This document shows positions 1-8,014 of a DNA stretch of 64,000 nt, piece by piece. Both the position numbers and the translations under genes were made by a program. The stretch is from NCBI RefSeq assembly GCF_003950325.1, contig NZ_PXZH01000005.1, positions 1 to 64,000 of the forward strand, read 5' to 3'. A model generated the notes under the pieces. The model worked only from the letters and a program-made list of their open reading frames with translations, did not search any database and was not told the DNA's origin. The stretch is from Vagococcus humatus. GTDB lineage: Bacteria > Bacillota > Bacilli > Lactobacillales > Vagococcaceae. Within the stretch, counting starts at the first letter, position 1; every line of letters starts with the position of its first letter.

Positions 1-158
1 GAAGACATTTAGCTCAATTTTGTTTGCTAGCGAATTGACTTCACTATAATAATATAAGTTTGTTTTTACATCTTGTAAAAACGCCCTACACATTTGGTTC
101 GTCTTATTCTTTGTTCAGTTTTCAAAGATCTATTTGTTTCGTCGTCTTTTCCAACAAC
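1..158 (-). other. probable rRNA operon leader (16S gene expected just left of the window)
   Basis: Read on the minus strand, this stretch follows a near-consensus promoter and contains a boxA-like element (CTTTGAAAACT at 118-128), followed by a short hairpin (arms 62-70 and 74-82, GTTTTTACA/TGTAAAAAC). A strong promoter, a boxA antitermination element and about 150 nt without an ORF is the usual layout upstream of 16S rRNA in Firmicutes. The 16S sequence itself is not in the window, so the assignment is an inference. Confidence 0.6.
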
Positions 159-164
159 TACTTA

Positions 165-193
165 ATCATATCAGAAGCAGTTGACTTTGTCAA
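165..193 (-). promoter_or_regulatory. strong sigma-A promoter, probably of an rRNA operon
   Basis: On the minus strand the -35 is TTGACA (188-193) and the -10 is TATGAT (165-170), separated by exactly 17 nt. An A-rich tract upstream (about 196-222) could act as an UP element. The predicted transcript starts near 158 and runs off the left edge. Confidence 0.75.
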
Positions 194-338
194 CAACTTT
201 TTTTGATATTTTTTATTATTCTTGTCGCAAGGATTCGCTACATTATCACAAACCCTTTATCTTAACGACAAGTAATAATATATCAAATATATTTATAAAA
301 AGCAAGGATAAAATCTGTTTTTTTATTATTTCTTTTAA

Positions 339-704
339 TTACTCAAAAATTGGAACATCTGAGATTGAAAAATTTTTCAACAAATTTCTTAGTGTACTTG
401 GTTTTGCCCAAGTATAACCATTTTCAAGTTCATGTGTCCATTGTGTTTCTTCCATTTCAAACACATACAAAGGAATCTTTCTATCATCTAGACAAATTGT
501 GGTAAGTTCAACTAAATCCATAGAGTGAATATCTACTAATACTTCTAACTTCAATGCCTGTAAAATATTGGCTAAGCTTGTGTACTCTTGATTCATTTTA
601 GTGGTAACAAAGTGTTGGCCTGACTGTTCTTCTTTTACTAAAAACTTTTTCTCCCCGTTGGCACGATTTAACATAATAGTACCAGCTACTAGTTGGGTGC
701 TCAT
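339..704 (-). CDS. conserved hypothetical protein, possible Nudix-like fold without a Nudix box
   Basis: A 121-residue cytoplasmic protein. An in-frame GTG lies at 713, but ATG at 704 is chosen because AGAGGTGG sits just upstream of it. No catalytic motif, signal peptide or membrane segment is visible. The N-terminus (VAGTIMLN, then a FLVKEE strand) resembles the first strands of Nudix proteins, but the GX5EX7REUXEEXGU signature is absent, so any relation is a guess. It lies directly upstream of the putative rRNA promoter on the same strand, and small genes of unknown role are common in that position. The C-terminal half is acidic, with EMEETQW near the end. Gene status is fairly secure from the RBS and ORF quality; function is unknown. 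Confidence 0.6.
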   Translation of the reverse strand: MSTQLVAGTIMLNRANGEKKFLVKEEQSGQHFVTTKMNQEYTSLANILQALKLEVLVDIHSMDLVELTTICLDDRKIPLYVFEMEETQWTHELENGYTWAKPSTLRNLLKNFSISDVPIFE

Positions 705-779
705 TTCATCCACCTCTAATTCACTTTTTTAAACTTGCACTTCTTATAATAGCATATTTTCAGAAAAAATCCATAAGTA

Positions 780-1145
780 TTACATTTGCAAATACTCTAT
801 AGACTCCTCAATCCATTTAGGCATCGCCTTTTCCAATGTTTCAAACCCAATTTTTTTCTTGCGATTAGTAAAATAGATTTTCTTTTTTCTTCCTGGAAGG
901 ATTTGATTTTCTTGCATTGCTCTTAGCGATAAACTGATTTTTTTCGTATATTCATCAATGTCTATAACTTTAACTGTTACTTTATCACCAACAGACAAAA
1001 CTTCATTGATATCTTTGATATACCCATGAAAAATTTCCGAAATATGAATCAATCCTTGTTGTTGATCCTTTAATGAAACAAATGCTCCGTAAGGTTGAAT
1101 ACCTGTAATCTGTCCTTCTAGAATCATTCCTATTTTGTATACCAT
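780..1145 (-). CDS. S1 RNA-binding domain protein, YugI / GSP13 / CvfD-like
   Basis: A 121-residue protein with a single S1 domain at about residues 5-75: G-x-I-L-E-G-Q-I-T-G-I-x-x-Y-G-A-F-V, then LIHISEI and the closing ISLSLRAM strand. A basic tail follows (GRKKKIYF, NRKKKIG). Family members (B. subtilis YugI/general stress protein 13, streptococcal CvfD) are small ribosome- or RNA-associated proteins linked to stress and post-transcriptional control. The start is supported by AAAAAGGATG upstream. It is encoded downstream of the cyclophilin gene on the same strand but is separated from it by a terminator-like hairpin, so it probably has its own promoter. The family call is firm; the exact target RNA cannot be told from sequence. 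Confidence 0.85.
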   Translation of the reverse strand: MVYKIGMILEGQITGIQPYGAFVSLKDQQQGLIHISEIFHGYIKDINEVLSVGDKVTVKVIDIDEYTKKISLSLRAMQENQILPGRKKKIYFTNRKKKIGFETLEKAMPKWIEESIEYLQM

Positions 1146-1207
1146 GCTTCCACATCCTTTTTATTACTTCTATCATAAGTATAACGGATTGTTCTTACAT
1201 TTAAAAT

Positions 1208-1242
1208 AAACCAACAAACAAGTAATACTTGTTTGTTGGTTT
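1208..1242 (-). terminator. hairpin terminator between cyclophilin and S1 genes
   Basis: Perfect 17-bp arms (AAACCAACAAACAAGTA and its complement) with a one-base centre. On the minus strand it lies 10 nt after the cyclophilin stop and runs into ATTTTAAA, so it probably ends the cyclophilin transcript. Confidence 0.7.
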
Positions 1243-1251
1243 ATCGGTACT

Positions 1252-1842
1252 TTAAGCTTCAGTTATTTCTACTGTTTCAATAGTAACATCATAAACAGGT
1301 TTATCTTGTGCGCCAGTTTTAGTTTGAGCAATATCATCTACTACTGCCATATCATCATCCATAACTTGACCAAATACTGTATGACGGAAATCTAACCAAG
1401 GTGTTCCACCATTTTTATAGGCTTCAATAATTTCTTCTGGAAAACCAGCATTAGCCATTTGTTCCACCATCTCTTTTGGCATATCACTTTTTTGAACAAT
1501 AAAAAATTGACTACCATTTGTGTTAGGTCCTGCATTAGCCATTGATAAAGCACCACGTAAGTTAAACAATTCATTTGAGAATTCATCTTCAAATGATTGG
1601 CCGTAAATACTTTCTCCGCCCATACCAGTTCCAGTTGGGTCTCCTCCTTGAATCATAAATTCAGGGATAACTCGGTGAAAAATCACACCATCATAGTAGC
1701 CTTTTTTAGCTAACTCAACAAAATTTTCAACTGTTTTAGGTGCTTGTTCAGGGAATAATTGAATACGAATATCCCCTTTATTTGTTTTTATAGTCGCAAT
1801 AGGACCTGTAACGGACTCTAATGATAACTGAGGAAAGCTCAT
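1252..1842 (-). CDS. peptidyl-prolyl cis-trans isomerase, cyclophilin type
   Basis: A 196-residue cytoplasmic cyclophilin that catalyses cis-trans isomerisation of Xaa-Pro bonds during protein folding. The family signature is complete: FHRV at 55-58, FMIQGG at 62-67 and [14 protein letters not shown] at about 102-115, followed by the closing HTVFGQV strand. The ORF is open to 1890, but ATG at 1842 is preferred because TTGGAGGT stands 7 nt upstream and the residues before it do not resemble the family. Length and motifs match PpiB proteins of lactic acid bacteria, including the longer loop that carries [10 protein letters not shown]. It has no signal peptide. It is monocistronic, with the S1 gene beyond a terminator. 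The enzyme class is certain; the substrate proteins are unknown. Confidence 0.93.
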   Translation of the reverse strand: MSFPQLSLESVTGPIATIKTNKGDIRIQLFPEQAPKTVENFVELAKKGYYDGVIFHRVIPEFMIQGGDPTGTGMGGESIYGQSFEDEFSNELFNLRGALSMANAGPNTNGSQFFIVQKSDMPKEMVEQMANAGFPEEIIEAYKNGGTPWLDFRHTVFGQVMDDDMAVVDDIAQTKTGAQDKPVYDVTIETVEITEA

Positions 1843-1968
1843 TCTTTCATACCTCCAACATATTCTTTTTTTATTGATTAAGTGTATCATGAAATCATAT
1901 TTATGTCTTGATTTTCCTTTTTTTTATATACTAAGATTAGTACCAATTAAACTGGAGGTAGATACCTT

Positions 1969-2991
1969 ATGACTATAGATGAAAAAGAGATATATGATAT
2001 AACGATTATCGGGGCAGGTCCTGTTGGTTTATTTACAGCTTTTTATGCTGGAATGAGGCAGGCAAAAACTAAATTAATTGATAGCCTTCCCCAACTAGGT
2101 GGGCAACTTAGCATGCTTTACCCGGATAAACATATTTATGATATTGCTGGATTTCCTAAAATAAAAGCCAGCACACTTGTCACCCAGTTAACAGAGCAAG
2201 CCATGCAATTTGAACCAACTATTTGTCTAGAAGAAACACTGACTCAACTCACTCCTTTGTCCTCTGACCTTTTAAAAATAGAAACCAATCAAGGGGTTCA
2301 CTATACTAAAAGCATCATTATTACAACAGGAAATGGGGCTTTTCAGCCGCGAAAACTGTCTATTCCAGATTTGGATAGTTGTGAGAATGTGTCTTTATTT
2401 TATTTTGTTCGCGATCTTTCTTTATTTAAAGATAAAAATGTGGTCATTGCAGGTGGTGGAGATTCTGCTATTGACTGGGCTTTAGAGTTAGAACCATTAG
2501 CTAAATCGGTTACCCTTACTCACAGGCGTCCTAATTTTCGTGCCCTAGAACATAATGTTTTAAAATTAAATAATTCCTCTGTCATCTTGCAAACTCCTTT
2601 TGTTATTAATAGTGTGATCCATGAGGCAAGGCAAATTACAGAGCTAGAGTTATATAATCCTAAAGAAGATTTAACAGAAATAATTCCCGCTGATATGCTT
2701 TTAGTCAATTACGGTTTTATCAGCTCCCATGATTATCTAGCAAATCTTGGTCTTGATTTAGACAACCATTTAATTAAGGTAAAGGCAGATATGTCTACCA
2801 ATATTCCAGGAGTATATGCTGCTGGAGACGTTTGTACCTATCCAGGAAAAGTAAAATTGATTGCTACTGGACTAGGGGAAGCTCCTACAGCTGTCAATAA
2901 TGCTCTACATTTTATCCAACCAGAGTTAAGAGTACAACCAATGCATAGTACTAGTTTATTTTCTAACTCAGACAAAAAGAAAAATCTGTAG
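1969..2991 (+). CDS. ferredoxin/flavodoxin-NADP(+) reductase, thioredoxin-reductase-like (YumC type)
   Basis: A 340-residue FAD/NADPH protein. GAGPVG (about 16-21) is the FAD dinucleotide fold, GGQLSMLYP follows the region where thioredoxin reductases differ, GGGDSAIDWA (about 163-172) is the NADPH fold, and AAGDV near residue 285 is the second FAD contact. It lacks the CxxC redox pair of thioredoxin reductase, which marks it as the bacillary FNR type (YumC). This enzyme passes electrons between NADPH and ferredoxin or flavodoxin. The start is supported by CTGGAGGT upstream. It converges on the yuzB-like gene, and the shared terminator hairpin overlaps both stop codons. In B. subtilis yumC and yuzB also lie near each other (from memory). 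Confident. Confidence 0.9.
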   Translation: MTIDEKEIYDITIIGAGPVGLFTAFYAGMRQAKTKLIDSLPQLGGQLSMLYPDKHIYDIAGFPKIKASTLVTQLTEQAMQFEPTICLEETLTQLTPLSSDLLKIETNQGVHYTKSIIITTGNGAFQPRKLSIPDLDSCENVSLFYFVRDLSLFKDKNVVIAGGGDSAIDWALELEPLAKSVTLTHRRPNFRALEHNVLKLNNSSVILQTPFVINSVIHEARQITELELYNPKEDLTEIIPADMLLVNYGFISSHDYLANLGLDLDNHLIKVKADMSTNIPGVYAAGDVCTYPGKVKLIATGLGEAPTAVNNALHFIQPELRVQPMHSTSLFSNSDKKKNL

Positions 2992-3010
2992 CCTTTTGCC
3001 TACAGATTTT
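2981..3010. terminator. bidirectional terminator overlapping two stop codons
   Basis: Eleven-bp arms AAAATCTGTAG / CTACAGATTTT with an 8-nt loop. The left arm includes the TAG stop of the reductase and the right arm includes the stop of the convergent YuzB-like gene. T-rich runs follow on both sides. Confidence 0.8.
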
Positions 3011-3242
3011 CTTTTTCCCAATGTTCTAGTGCTTCTAATAGATGAGTTTTAAATTCAACTAAAGTATTACCAGTTACCCATTCTCCTTCTAAAAAGCCGT
3101 AATACATTTTAGCGCAGGTTTGGCACTCATTCATGCACCCATAAGTAACTAAATCTACCCTTGAGGCAATCTCAGGTAAGTTAACCACTTGGTCTAATCC
3201 TTTAGCCAGGTTTTGTTCGCAACATTCTAATAAAGGATTCAT
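3000..3242 (-). CDS. DUF1450 / YuzB-like cysteine-rich small protein
   Basis: An 80-residue protein with five cysteines, C7, C8, C36, C40 and C43, the last three in the pattern GCMNECQTC. This arrangement matches the DUF1450 (YuzB) family, a small thioredoxin-fold-like protein of unknown function that could bind a metal or an Fe-S cluster. No signal peptide is present. CAAGGAGTGG lies just upstream of the start. It converges on the ferredoxin-NADP reductase gene with an 8-nt gap, which hints at a redox connection, although convergent genes are not co-transcribed. The family call is good; the function is unassigned. Confidence 0.8.
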   Translation of the reverse strand: MNPLLECCEQNLAKGLDQVVNLPEIASRVDLVTYGCMNECQTCAKMYYGFLEGEWVTGNTLVEFKTHLLEALEHWEKENL

Positions 3243-3396
3243 TCAACCACTCCTTGTCTTTTTTGTTCATTATAGTATATCATTAAATTAAGAGTTTTTA
3301 GAAACGAACTGATTGCTGTTTACTTAATGTCAGCAAATAAATAAGCCTATTAATGTCTATTACTCTAGTAGTAGTCTGATAAGAAAGAGGAAAATT

Positions 3397-3921
3397 ATGA
3401 CAACAGATAAAGATATTTTAGAACAACGTGCAAAAGACTTATTAATCCAACGAGGTGTTACCATCCAGGATATTGCAGAATTAGTTTACTTTTTGCAAAA
3501 ACCTTATGTGGCAGAATTAACTATTGAGCATTGTTACCATAATGTAGAAATGGTATTAAAAAAACGAGAAGTACAAAACGCTATCTTAACAGGTATTCAG
3601 CTTGATTTAGCTGCTGAACAAGGTACACTCTTAGCTCCGCTACAACAAATCATTGAAGAAGATGAAGGTTTATACGGAATCGATGAAATTTTGGCATTGG
3701 CTATTGTAAATGTTTATGGTTCCATTGGCTTTACTAACTACGGCTATATTGACAAAGTTAAACCTGGCATTTTAAAACAGTTAAACGATCATAGTGGTGA
3801 CCATATTCATACTTTTTTAGATGATATTGTAGGAGCAATTGCAGCTGCTGCAGCTAGTCGCATCGCTCATGCTGCTGTCGATCAATATGACTTTTTAAAA
3901 CAAGATGCAGAGGAAAAATAA
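3397..3921 (+). CDS. phosphatidylglycerophosphatase A family protein (YutG-like)
   Basis: A 174-residue protein resembling the PgpA family members of Firmicutes (YutG). These dephosphorylate phosphatidylglycerol phosphate to phosphatidylglycerol in phospholipid synthesis. The N-terminal 80 residues (RGVTIQDIAELVYFLQKPYV) form the extension typical of the Firmicute proteins. The PgpA-like core follows, with DEILALAIVNVYGSIGFTNYGYIDK and the helical C-terminus DDIVGAIAAAAASRIAH. Firmicute members lack the strong membrane anchoring of E. coli PgpA, and no clear transmembrane helix is seen here. RBS AGAGGAAAA precedes the ATG. Flanked by a terminator downstream, it is likely monocistronic. The enzyme role rests on family knowledge. 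Confidence 0.8.
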   Translation: MTTDKDILEQRAKDLLIQRGVTIQDIAELVYFLQKPYVAELTIEHCYHNVEMVLKKREVQNAILTGIQLDLAAEQGTLLAPLQQIIEEDEGLYGIDEILALAIVNVYGSIGFTNYGYIDKVKPGILKQLNDHSGDHIHTFLDDIVGAIAAAAASRIAHAAVDQYDFLKQDAEEK

Positions 3922-3922
3922 T

Positions 3923-3966
3923 AAAAAAAGGCTCTAGAGAAGTTAACTTCTCTAGAACCTTTTTTG
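3923..3966. terminator. bidirectional terminator between pgpA-like gene and rpoE
   Basis: A-run, then GGCTCTAGAGAAGTT / AACTTCTCTAGAACC, then TTTTTT: a nearly perfect hairpin with A/T tails on both sides. It serves the two convergent genes. Confidence 0.88.
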
Positions 3967-3987
3967 CTAAAACTAGATAAAGACGCT

Positions 3988-4593
3988 TTATAAGTCTTCA
4001 TCCTCGTCGTCATAATCATCCATATCGTCTTCATCAACAATACTTAATTCATCTTCAACGCCTTCTGGTACATCTTCTTCATCAATATCATCTGCACCGA
4101 TTTCTGATAAGTCTTTGCCGTATTCAGCAATTTCTTCATCATCTTTTTCATCGTCATCGTACTCTTCGTCATCTTCATCAATATCATCTGCATCTTCAGG
4201 ATCATCGTCATTGTAATCAATAGCATCTTCATCATCTGTATCTAAAAATGCATTAACTTTACGACGTTTTTTACGACGTGGGCGATCTTCTTCATCTTCA
4301 TCGTCATCCCCAAAATGAGAAACTTCTTCGTCAATTGAGTCGATTGGATACCAAGAGCGTAGTCCCCATCGATTGTCTCCTAGAGAAATAAAACTACCAT
4401 CTATGTTTAAATCTGTATAAAATTGTGATAAATCTTCACGAATATCTTTATCTGCTTTTCCTAAATAATTTTGAATTTGGTTTACTAAGTCAGTAAAATC
4501 CATAATATCGCCATTTGCTTCCAATAAAGCATGAGCCACTTCAATCATGGATAATTCTTCTTTGTTCACATCTTTAAAAACCTTTAATTCCAC
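3988..4593 (-). CDS. rpoE: DNA-directed RNA polymerase delta subunit
   Basis: A 201-residue delta subunit, found only in Firmicutes, that speeds RNA polymerase recycling and modulates open-complex stability. Residues 1-85 form the folded HARE-HTH domain ([17 protein letters not shown], then FTDLVNQIQ and [12 protein letters not shown]). From about residue 90 the chain is almost entirely Asp and Glu, broken by one basic patch (RPRRKKRRK near residue 105) as is typical. GTG at 4593 is preferred to the GTG at 4602, because AAAGGA has proper spacing only to the former and MELKVF matches family N-termini. It converges on the pgpA-like gene. Firm. Confidence 0.95.
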   Translation of the reverse strand: MELKVFKDVNKEELSMIEVAHALLEANGDIMDFTDLVNQIQNYLGKADKDIREDLSQFYTDLNIDGSFISLGDNRWGLRSWYPIDSIDEEVSHFGDDDEDEEDRPRRKKRRKVNAFLDTDDEDAIDYNDDDPEDADDIDEDDEEYDDDEKDDEEIAEYGKDLSEIGADDIDEEDVPEGVEDELSIVDEDDMDDYDDEDEDL

Positions 4594-4677
4594 CTGACAC
4601 ACGTCCTTTCACAGTCTATTCCTTATCATACAATAGATACTTTATAAAATGCAATGAAAATTCCAATAAAAACATAA

Positions 4678-5112
4678 TTATGCCATAAATTCTAAGTACA
4701 ACTGGTAATTTCCTAACTCTTCCTCACCTGTAAGCAATTGGTAGTCAATCTCTACTTTTCCAGAAAACGGCTGCTCATTTAACAACAAATGTAACCGACT
4801 GGTATACGTGTTAATTTCTAACAAACCATAAGGGGTACGATAATGAGTTAGATGATAATCTTGATGGGTAAACCCTAATGTTAATTTATAATCTGTTGTG
4901 CGAGTTAATTGAACGTGACCTGTAGCATCTATTTTAATCGTCACAGGAACACTTTTACCATTTTGTTCAGGTTCCTTATAGCGTAAATAAATAGACGAGC
5001 CTATTTTAACTGCTTGTCCTACCACATTAAATACATGTTCATTTGTATTCCCTTCCTGCGTTACCTCTGTACGCAAATACACGGAAACTGGAATTTGCTC
5101 TCTTTTTACCAT
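4678..5112 (-). CDS. DUF1934 (YwiB-like) lipocalin-like protein
   Basis: A 144-residue, beta-strand-rich cytoplasmic protein matching DUF1934 (YwiB family): alternating strands such as IPVSVYLRTEV, IYLRYKE, VPVTIKI and GYQLYLEF-like closing segments. The fold in this family is a calycin-like barrel, and the ligand is unknown. In Firmicutes it is commonly encoded beside rpoE or argS, and here it lies 85 nt upstream of rpoE on the same strand, which supports the call. The start is backed by GAAAGGGG upstream. No membrane or export signal is visible. Function is not established. Confidence 0.75.
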   Translation of the reverse strand: MVKREQIPVSVYLRTEVTQEGNTNEHVFNVVGQAVKIGSSIYLRYKEPEQNGKSVPVTIKIDATGHVQLTRTTDYKLTLGFTHQDYHLTHYRTPYGLLEINTYTSRLHLLLNEQPFSGKVEIDYQLLTGEEELGNYQLYLEFMA

Positions 5113-5318
5113 AAAAAGCCCCTTTCTCTCTATTCTCCATTATTGTAACTAGCTTACCAAATTCATGCAATCGTTACGTTACGTCTTTATATAAAAAAAG
5201 TCAAGTTTTTCTTAAAAGTTCTTCGTTCAAACATATTAATGCCATATTCTATCACTATCTTATATAATATATAATAACAAAATCAAGTTAATAACTATTA
5301 AAGGAGTTAGATACCTAA

Positions 5319-6143
5319 ATGAATTCACTTACACCCTTAACTATTATAAATGACCCTGTTGAACCAAACTTATTTGCCCCTTTTGCTTATACCGACTTAT
5401 ACACCTTACATACTAGTCAAACTCAAGAACACTTAGTTCATTTCTGGGAATTTGACCGAACAGTTATCCTTGGAATGAAAGATACCCGTCTTCCTTTTCT
5501 AACTGATGGTTTAAACCTCTTGCATCAAGCAGGTTTCCGTTACTTAGCTAGAAATTCAGGAGGGCTTGGCGTTGTTTCCAATGAGGGAGTTTTAAATGTT
5601 TCGTTATTTCTCCCTAATCCTGATCATCAAATAAGTATTCCTGAAGGCTATGCTAAAATGGTCGACTTAATTCAAGATAGCTTCTCTGACTTTCATGTAG
5701 CGATTGAAGCTAAGGAAATAAGCGACTCTTATTGCCCTGGAGAGTTTGATTTAAGTATTCAAGGTCAAAAGTTTGCTGGCATTGCCCAACGAAGAATCAA
5801 AGAAGGCATTAGTGTCATGATTTATTTAAGTGTTCACGGAGATCAATCTGCTAGAGGACAATTGATGAAAGAATTTTATCAAGCTAGTTTAAAACAGCAA
5901 TTCGGAACAAAGGGTTACCCGCCAATTAATCCTAATTCTATGGCTAATTTATCTGATTTACTTGGGGAAGAGTTAACCATCTCAGCTGTAAAAAAACGTT
6001 TATTAGACACCTTAGAAAAATCATATAGACTAATCTCAACAACTTCGGAGGAATTTGTTCGAAGTCACCATTACCAACAAGAGTTACTTAAACATCAAAA
6101 CAAGATGGAAAAACGAAATGAAGGAGTGATTTTACATGACTGA
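5319..6143 (+). CDS. lipL: octanoyl-[GcvH]:protein N-octanoyltransferase / lipoate-protein ligase family
   Basis: A 274-residue BPL/LPL-fold transferase. In Firmicutes LipL moves octanoyl or lipoyl groups from GcvH to the E2 subunits of 2-oxoacid dehydrogenases. Visible marks are the substrate loop RNSGGLGVV (about 78-86), the SYCPGEFDLS segment with the likely nucleophile C139, and KFAGIAQRR with K151. LipL, rather than an ATP-dependent ligase, is favoured because of this Cys and because a gcvH homologue lies at 29.4 kb. RBS AAAGGAGTT precedes the ATG. The next gene (HD protein) overlaps its end by 8 nt, so the two are co-transcribed and probably translationally coupled. Subfamily LipL versus a lipoate ligase is not fully certain. 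Confidence 0.8.
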   Translation: MNSLTPLTIINDPVEPNLFAPFAYTDLYTLHTSQTQEHLVHFWEFDRTVILGMKDTRLPFLTDGLNLLHQAGFRYLARNSGGLGVVSNEGVLNVSLFLPNPDHQISIPEGYAKMVDLIQDSFSDFHVAIEAKEISDSYCPGEFDLSIQGQKFAGIAQRRIKEGISVMIYLSVHGDQSARGQLMKEFYQASLKQQFGTKGYPPINPNSMANLSDLLGEELTISAVKKRLLDTLEKSYRLISTTSEEFVRSHHYQQELLKHQNKMEKRNEGVILHD

Positions 6144-7506
6144 AACAGGGTATAAACAGCAAATGCTCCCTATGGAAAAAGTGTTTCGTGATCCTGTCCA
6201 CAATTATATTCACGTCCAACATCAAGTTATTTTGGACTTAATTGACTCAAAAGAGTTTCAACGTTTGCGGCGAATTAAACAATTAGGGACTACTTCCTAT
6301 ACTTTCCACGGAGGTGAGCATAGTCGTTTTTCACATTCTTTAGGTGTTTATGAAATTACTAGACAGATTTGTAATATTTTCACTCGTAATTTTTCTCTTG
6401 AAAAAGATAACGAAAACGGCTGGGATGACAGTGAACGATTGGTCGCTTTGTGTGCGGCACTGTTACATGATGTTGGCCATGGTCCTTATTCTCATACTTT
6501 TGAAGGTATCTTTCAAACCGACCATGAAGCTATCACTGTAGCAATTATCACTTCACCTACCACTGAAATTTATCAGATTTTAAATCAAGTTGAGCCAGGT
6601 TTCCCTGAAAAAGTAGCTAGTGTGATACAAAAAACTTACCCGAATCAACAAGTTGTACAAATGATTTCTAGCCAAATTGATGCAGATAGAATGGATTATC
6701 TACTAAGAGATGCTTATTATACAGGAACGGAATATGGCACCTTTGATTTAACTAGAATTTTAAGAGTGATTAGACCTTATAAAGAAGGGATTACTTTTGG
6801 CATGAATGGCATGCATGCTGTAGAGGATTATATTGTTAGCCGGTACCAAATGTATATGCAAATTTATTTTCACCCTGTTTCAAGAGGTATGGAAGTCGTC
6901 TTACATCACTTGTTAAAACGGGCAGCTTATTTGTATCAAGAAGAACCAGCTAGTTTTCCCTGTGAGTCTTCCTTACTTATTCCTTTTTTTACTAATCAGT
7001 ACACTTTGGAAGATTACCTACGCTTAGATGATAGTAGTTTAACCACCAACTTTATGCTATGGACAGATCATTCAGATCCTATATTAAGTGATTTAGCTAA
7101 TCGTTTTTTAAACCGCAAACCTCTTAAATCTGCTAAATTTAACTCTAAAACAGATCAGTGGCTTGTAGCAGACTTGACTCATTTAATTGAAAAAGTCGGC
7201 TTTGACCCTATTTACTACACAGCTGTTCATGGTAGTTATGACTTACCTTATGATCTTTATCGTCCAGAAGAGTCTAAACACCGAACACAAATCGAGCTAC
7301 AAGAAAAAGATGGAACATTAGTTGAATTGTCACAAGTCAGTGACTTAGTTCAAGCACTCTCAGGTCAAATTCACGGAGATGATCGCTTCTTTTTTCCAAA
7401 AGAAATGTTAGGCAGTCAGTCTATTACGTTGTTTGATGATAAGGTACAATGTTTTACATCCTACTTTCATAACGGACGAATTGTTAACCCCAATCAAGAA
7501 AATTAA
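6136..7506 (+). CDS. HD-domain phosphohydrolase (YwfO / SAMHD1-like dNTPase family)
   Basis: A 456-residue HD-superfamily protein. The metal site is spread over HSRFSHSLGVYE (about 63-74), LLHDVGHGPYSHTFEG (about 113-128) and SSQIDADRMDYLLRDA (about 181-196), exactly the order seen in dGTPase/SAMHD1-type hydrolases. Enterococcal homologues act on dNTPs, so a role in dNTP pool control is likely but inferred. The start at 6136 overlaps the lipL stop by 8 nt, and GAAGGAGTG lies inside the end of lipL as RBS. In B. subtilis the ywfO gene likewise neighbours the lipL homologue ywfL (from memory), so the pair appears to be an old arrangement. Confidence 0.88.
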   Translation: MTETGYKQQMLPMEKVFRDPVHNYIHVQHQVILDLIDSKEFQRLRRIKQLGTTSYTFHGGEHSRFSHSLGVYEITRQICNIFTRNFSLEKDNENGWDDSERLVALCAALLHDVGHGPYSHTFEGIFQTDHEAITVAIITSPTTEIYQILNQVEPGFPEKVASVIQKTYPNQQVVQMISSQIDADRMDYLLRDAYYTGTEYGTFDLTRILRVIRPYKEGITFGMNGMHAVEDYIVSRYQMYMQIYFHPVSRGMEVVLHHLLKRAAYLYQEEPASFPCESSLLIPFFTNQYTLEDYLRLDDSSLTTNFMLWTDHSDPILSDLANRFLNRKPLKSAKFNSKTDQWLVADLTHLIEKVGFDPIYYTAVHGSYDLPYDLYRPEESKHRTQIELQEKDGTLVELSQVSDLVQALSGQIHGDDRFFFPKEMLGSQSITLFDDKVQCFTSYFHNGRIVNPNQEN

Positions 7507-7582
7507 CGACTCCTTTAGAATATGTTACACTTTAATTGAGTCATTTGACTCATACTATGAACAAAAGAAAGGAAGATAAGTT

Positions 7583-7957
7583 ATGAAAATGGCTCATACT
7601 TGTATTCGTGTAAAAGATTTAGATGCTTCTTTAGCATTTTATCAAGCTGCCTTTAATTTTAAAGAGTCTCGTCGTCGTGATTTTCCGGAAAATAAATTTA
7701 CTTTAGTTTACTTAACTCTACCAGGAGATGAGTACGAACTTGAATTAACTTACAATTATGATTCTGAAGGCTATGACTTAGGAAATGGCTACGGTCACAT
7801 AGCTATTTCAGTCAATAATCTAGAAGAGTTACATCAACAGCATCAAGCTAATGGTTTTAATATAACCGACTTAAAAGCATTACCTGGTGTACCACCTTCT
7901 TACTACTTTATTACTGACCCTGATGGCTATAAGATTGAAGTTATTCGCGATAAATAA
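7583..7957 (+). CDS. gloA: lactoylglutathione lyase / glyoxalase I family protein
   Basis: A 124-residue VOC-fold metalloenzyme. The expected metal ligands of glyoxalase I are all present: H5, E54 (YELEL), H72 (GYGHIAISV) and E119 (YKIEV). YNYDSEGYDLGNGYGHIA is the standard glyoxalase segment. The reaction converts the methylglyoxal-thiol hemithioacetal to S-lactoyl-thiol, which detoxifies methylglyoxal. The cofactor thiol in this organism is unknown. RBS GAAAGGAAGA stands upstream. It is separated from the HD gene by 76 nt and probably has its own promoter. It ends in a strong bidirectional terminator shared with the PTS operon. Confidence 0.9.
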   Translation: MKMAHTCIRVKDLDASLAFYQAAFNFKESRRRDFPENKFTLVYLTLPGDEYELELTYNYDSEGYDLGNGYGHIAISVNNLEELHQQHQANGFNITDLKALPGVPPSYYFITDPDGYKIEVIRDK

Positions 7958-7963
7958 CGGCAT

Positions 7964-8006
7964 AAAAAATAAGAAGCTTAGGCAAATGCCAAGCTTCTTA
8001 TTTTTT
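7964..8006. terminator. bidirectional terminator between gloA and fruA-like gene
   Basis: Perfect 16-bp arms (AAAAAATAAGAAGCTT and complement) around an 11-nt loop. The A and T runs are part of the stem, so it works in both directions. Confidence 0.9.
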
Positions 8007-8014
8007 GTTTCATA

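Noticed and set aside
181-417. 78-codon plus-strand ORF in the leader region
   Set aside because: It has no RBS and crosses the putative rRNA promoter and the 3' end of the 339-704 gene.
4044-4235. Met/Lys-rich ORF on the minus strand
   Set aside because: It is the shifted-frame reading of the Asp/Glu repeat of rpoE.
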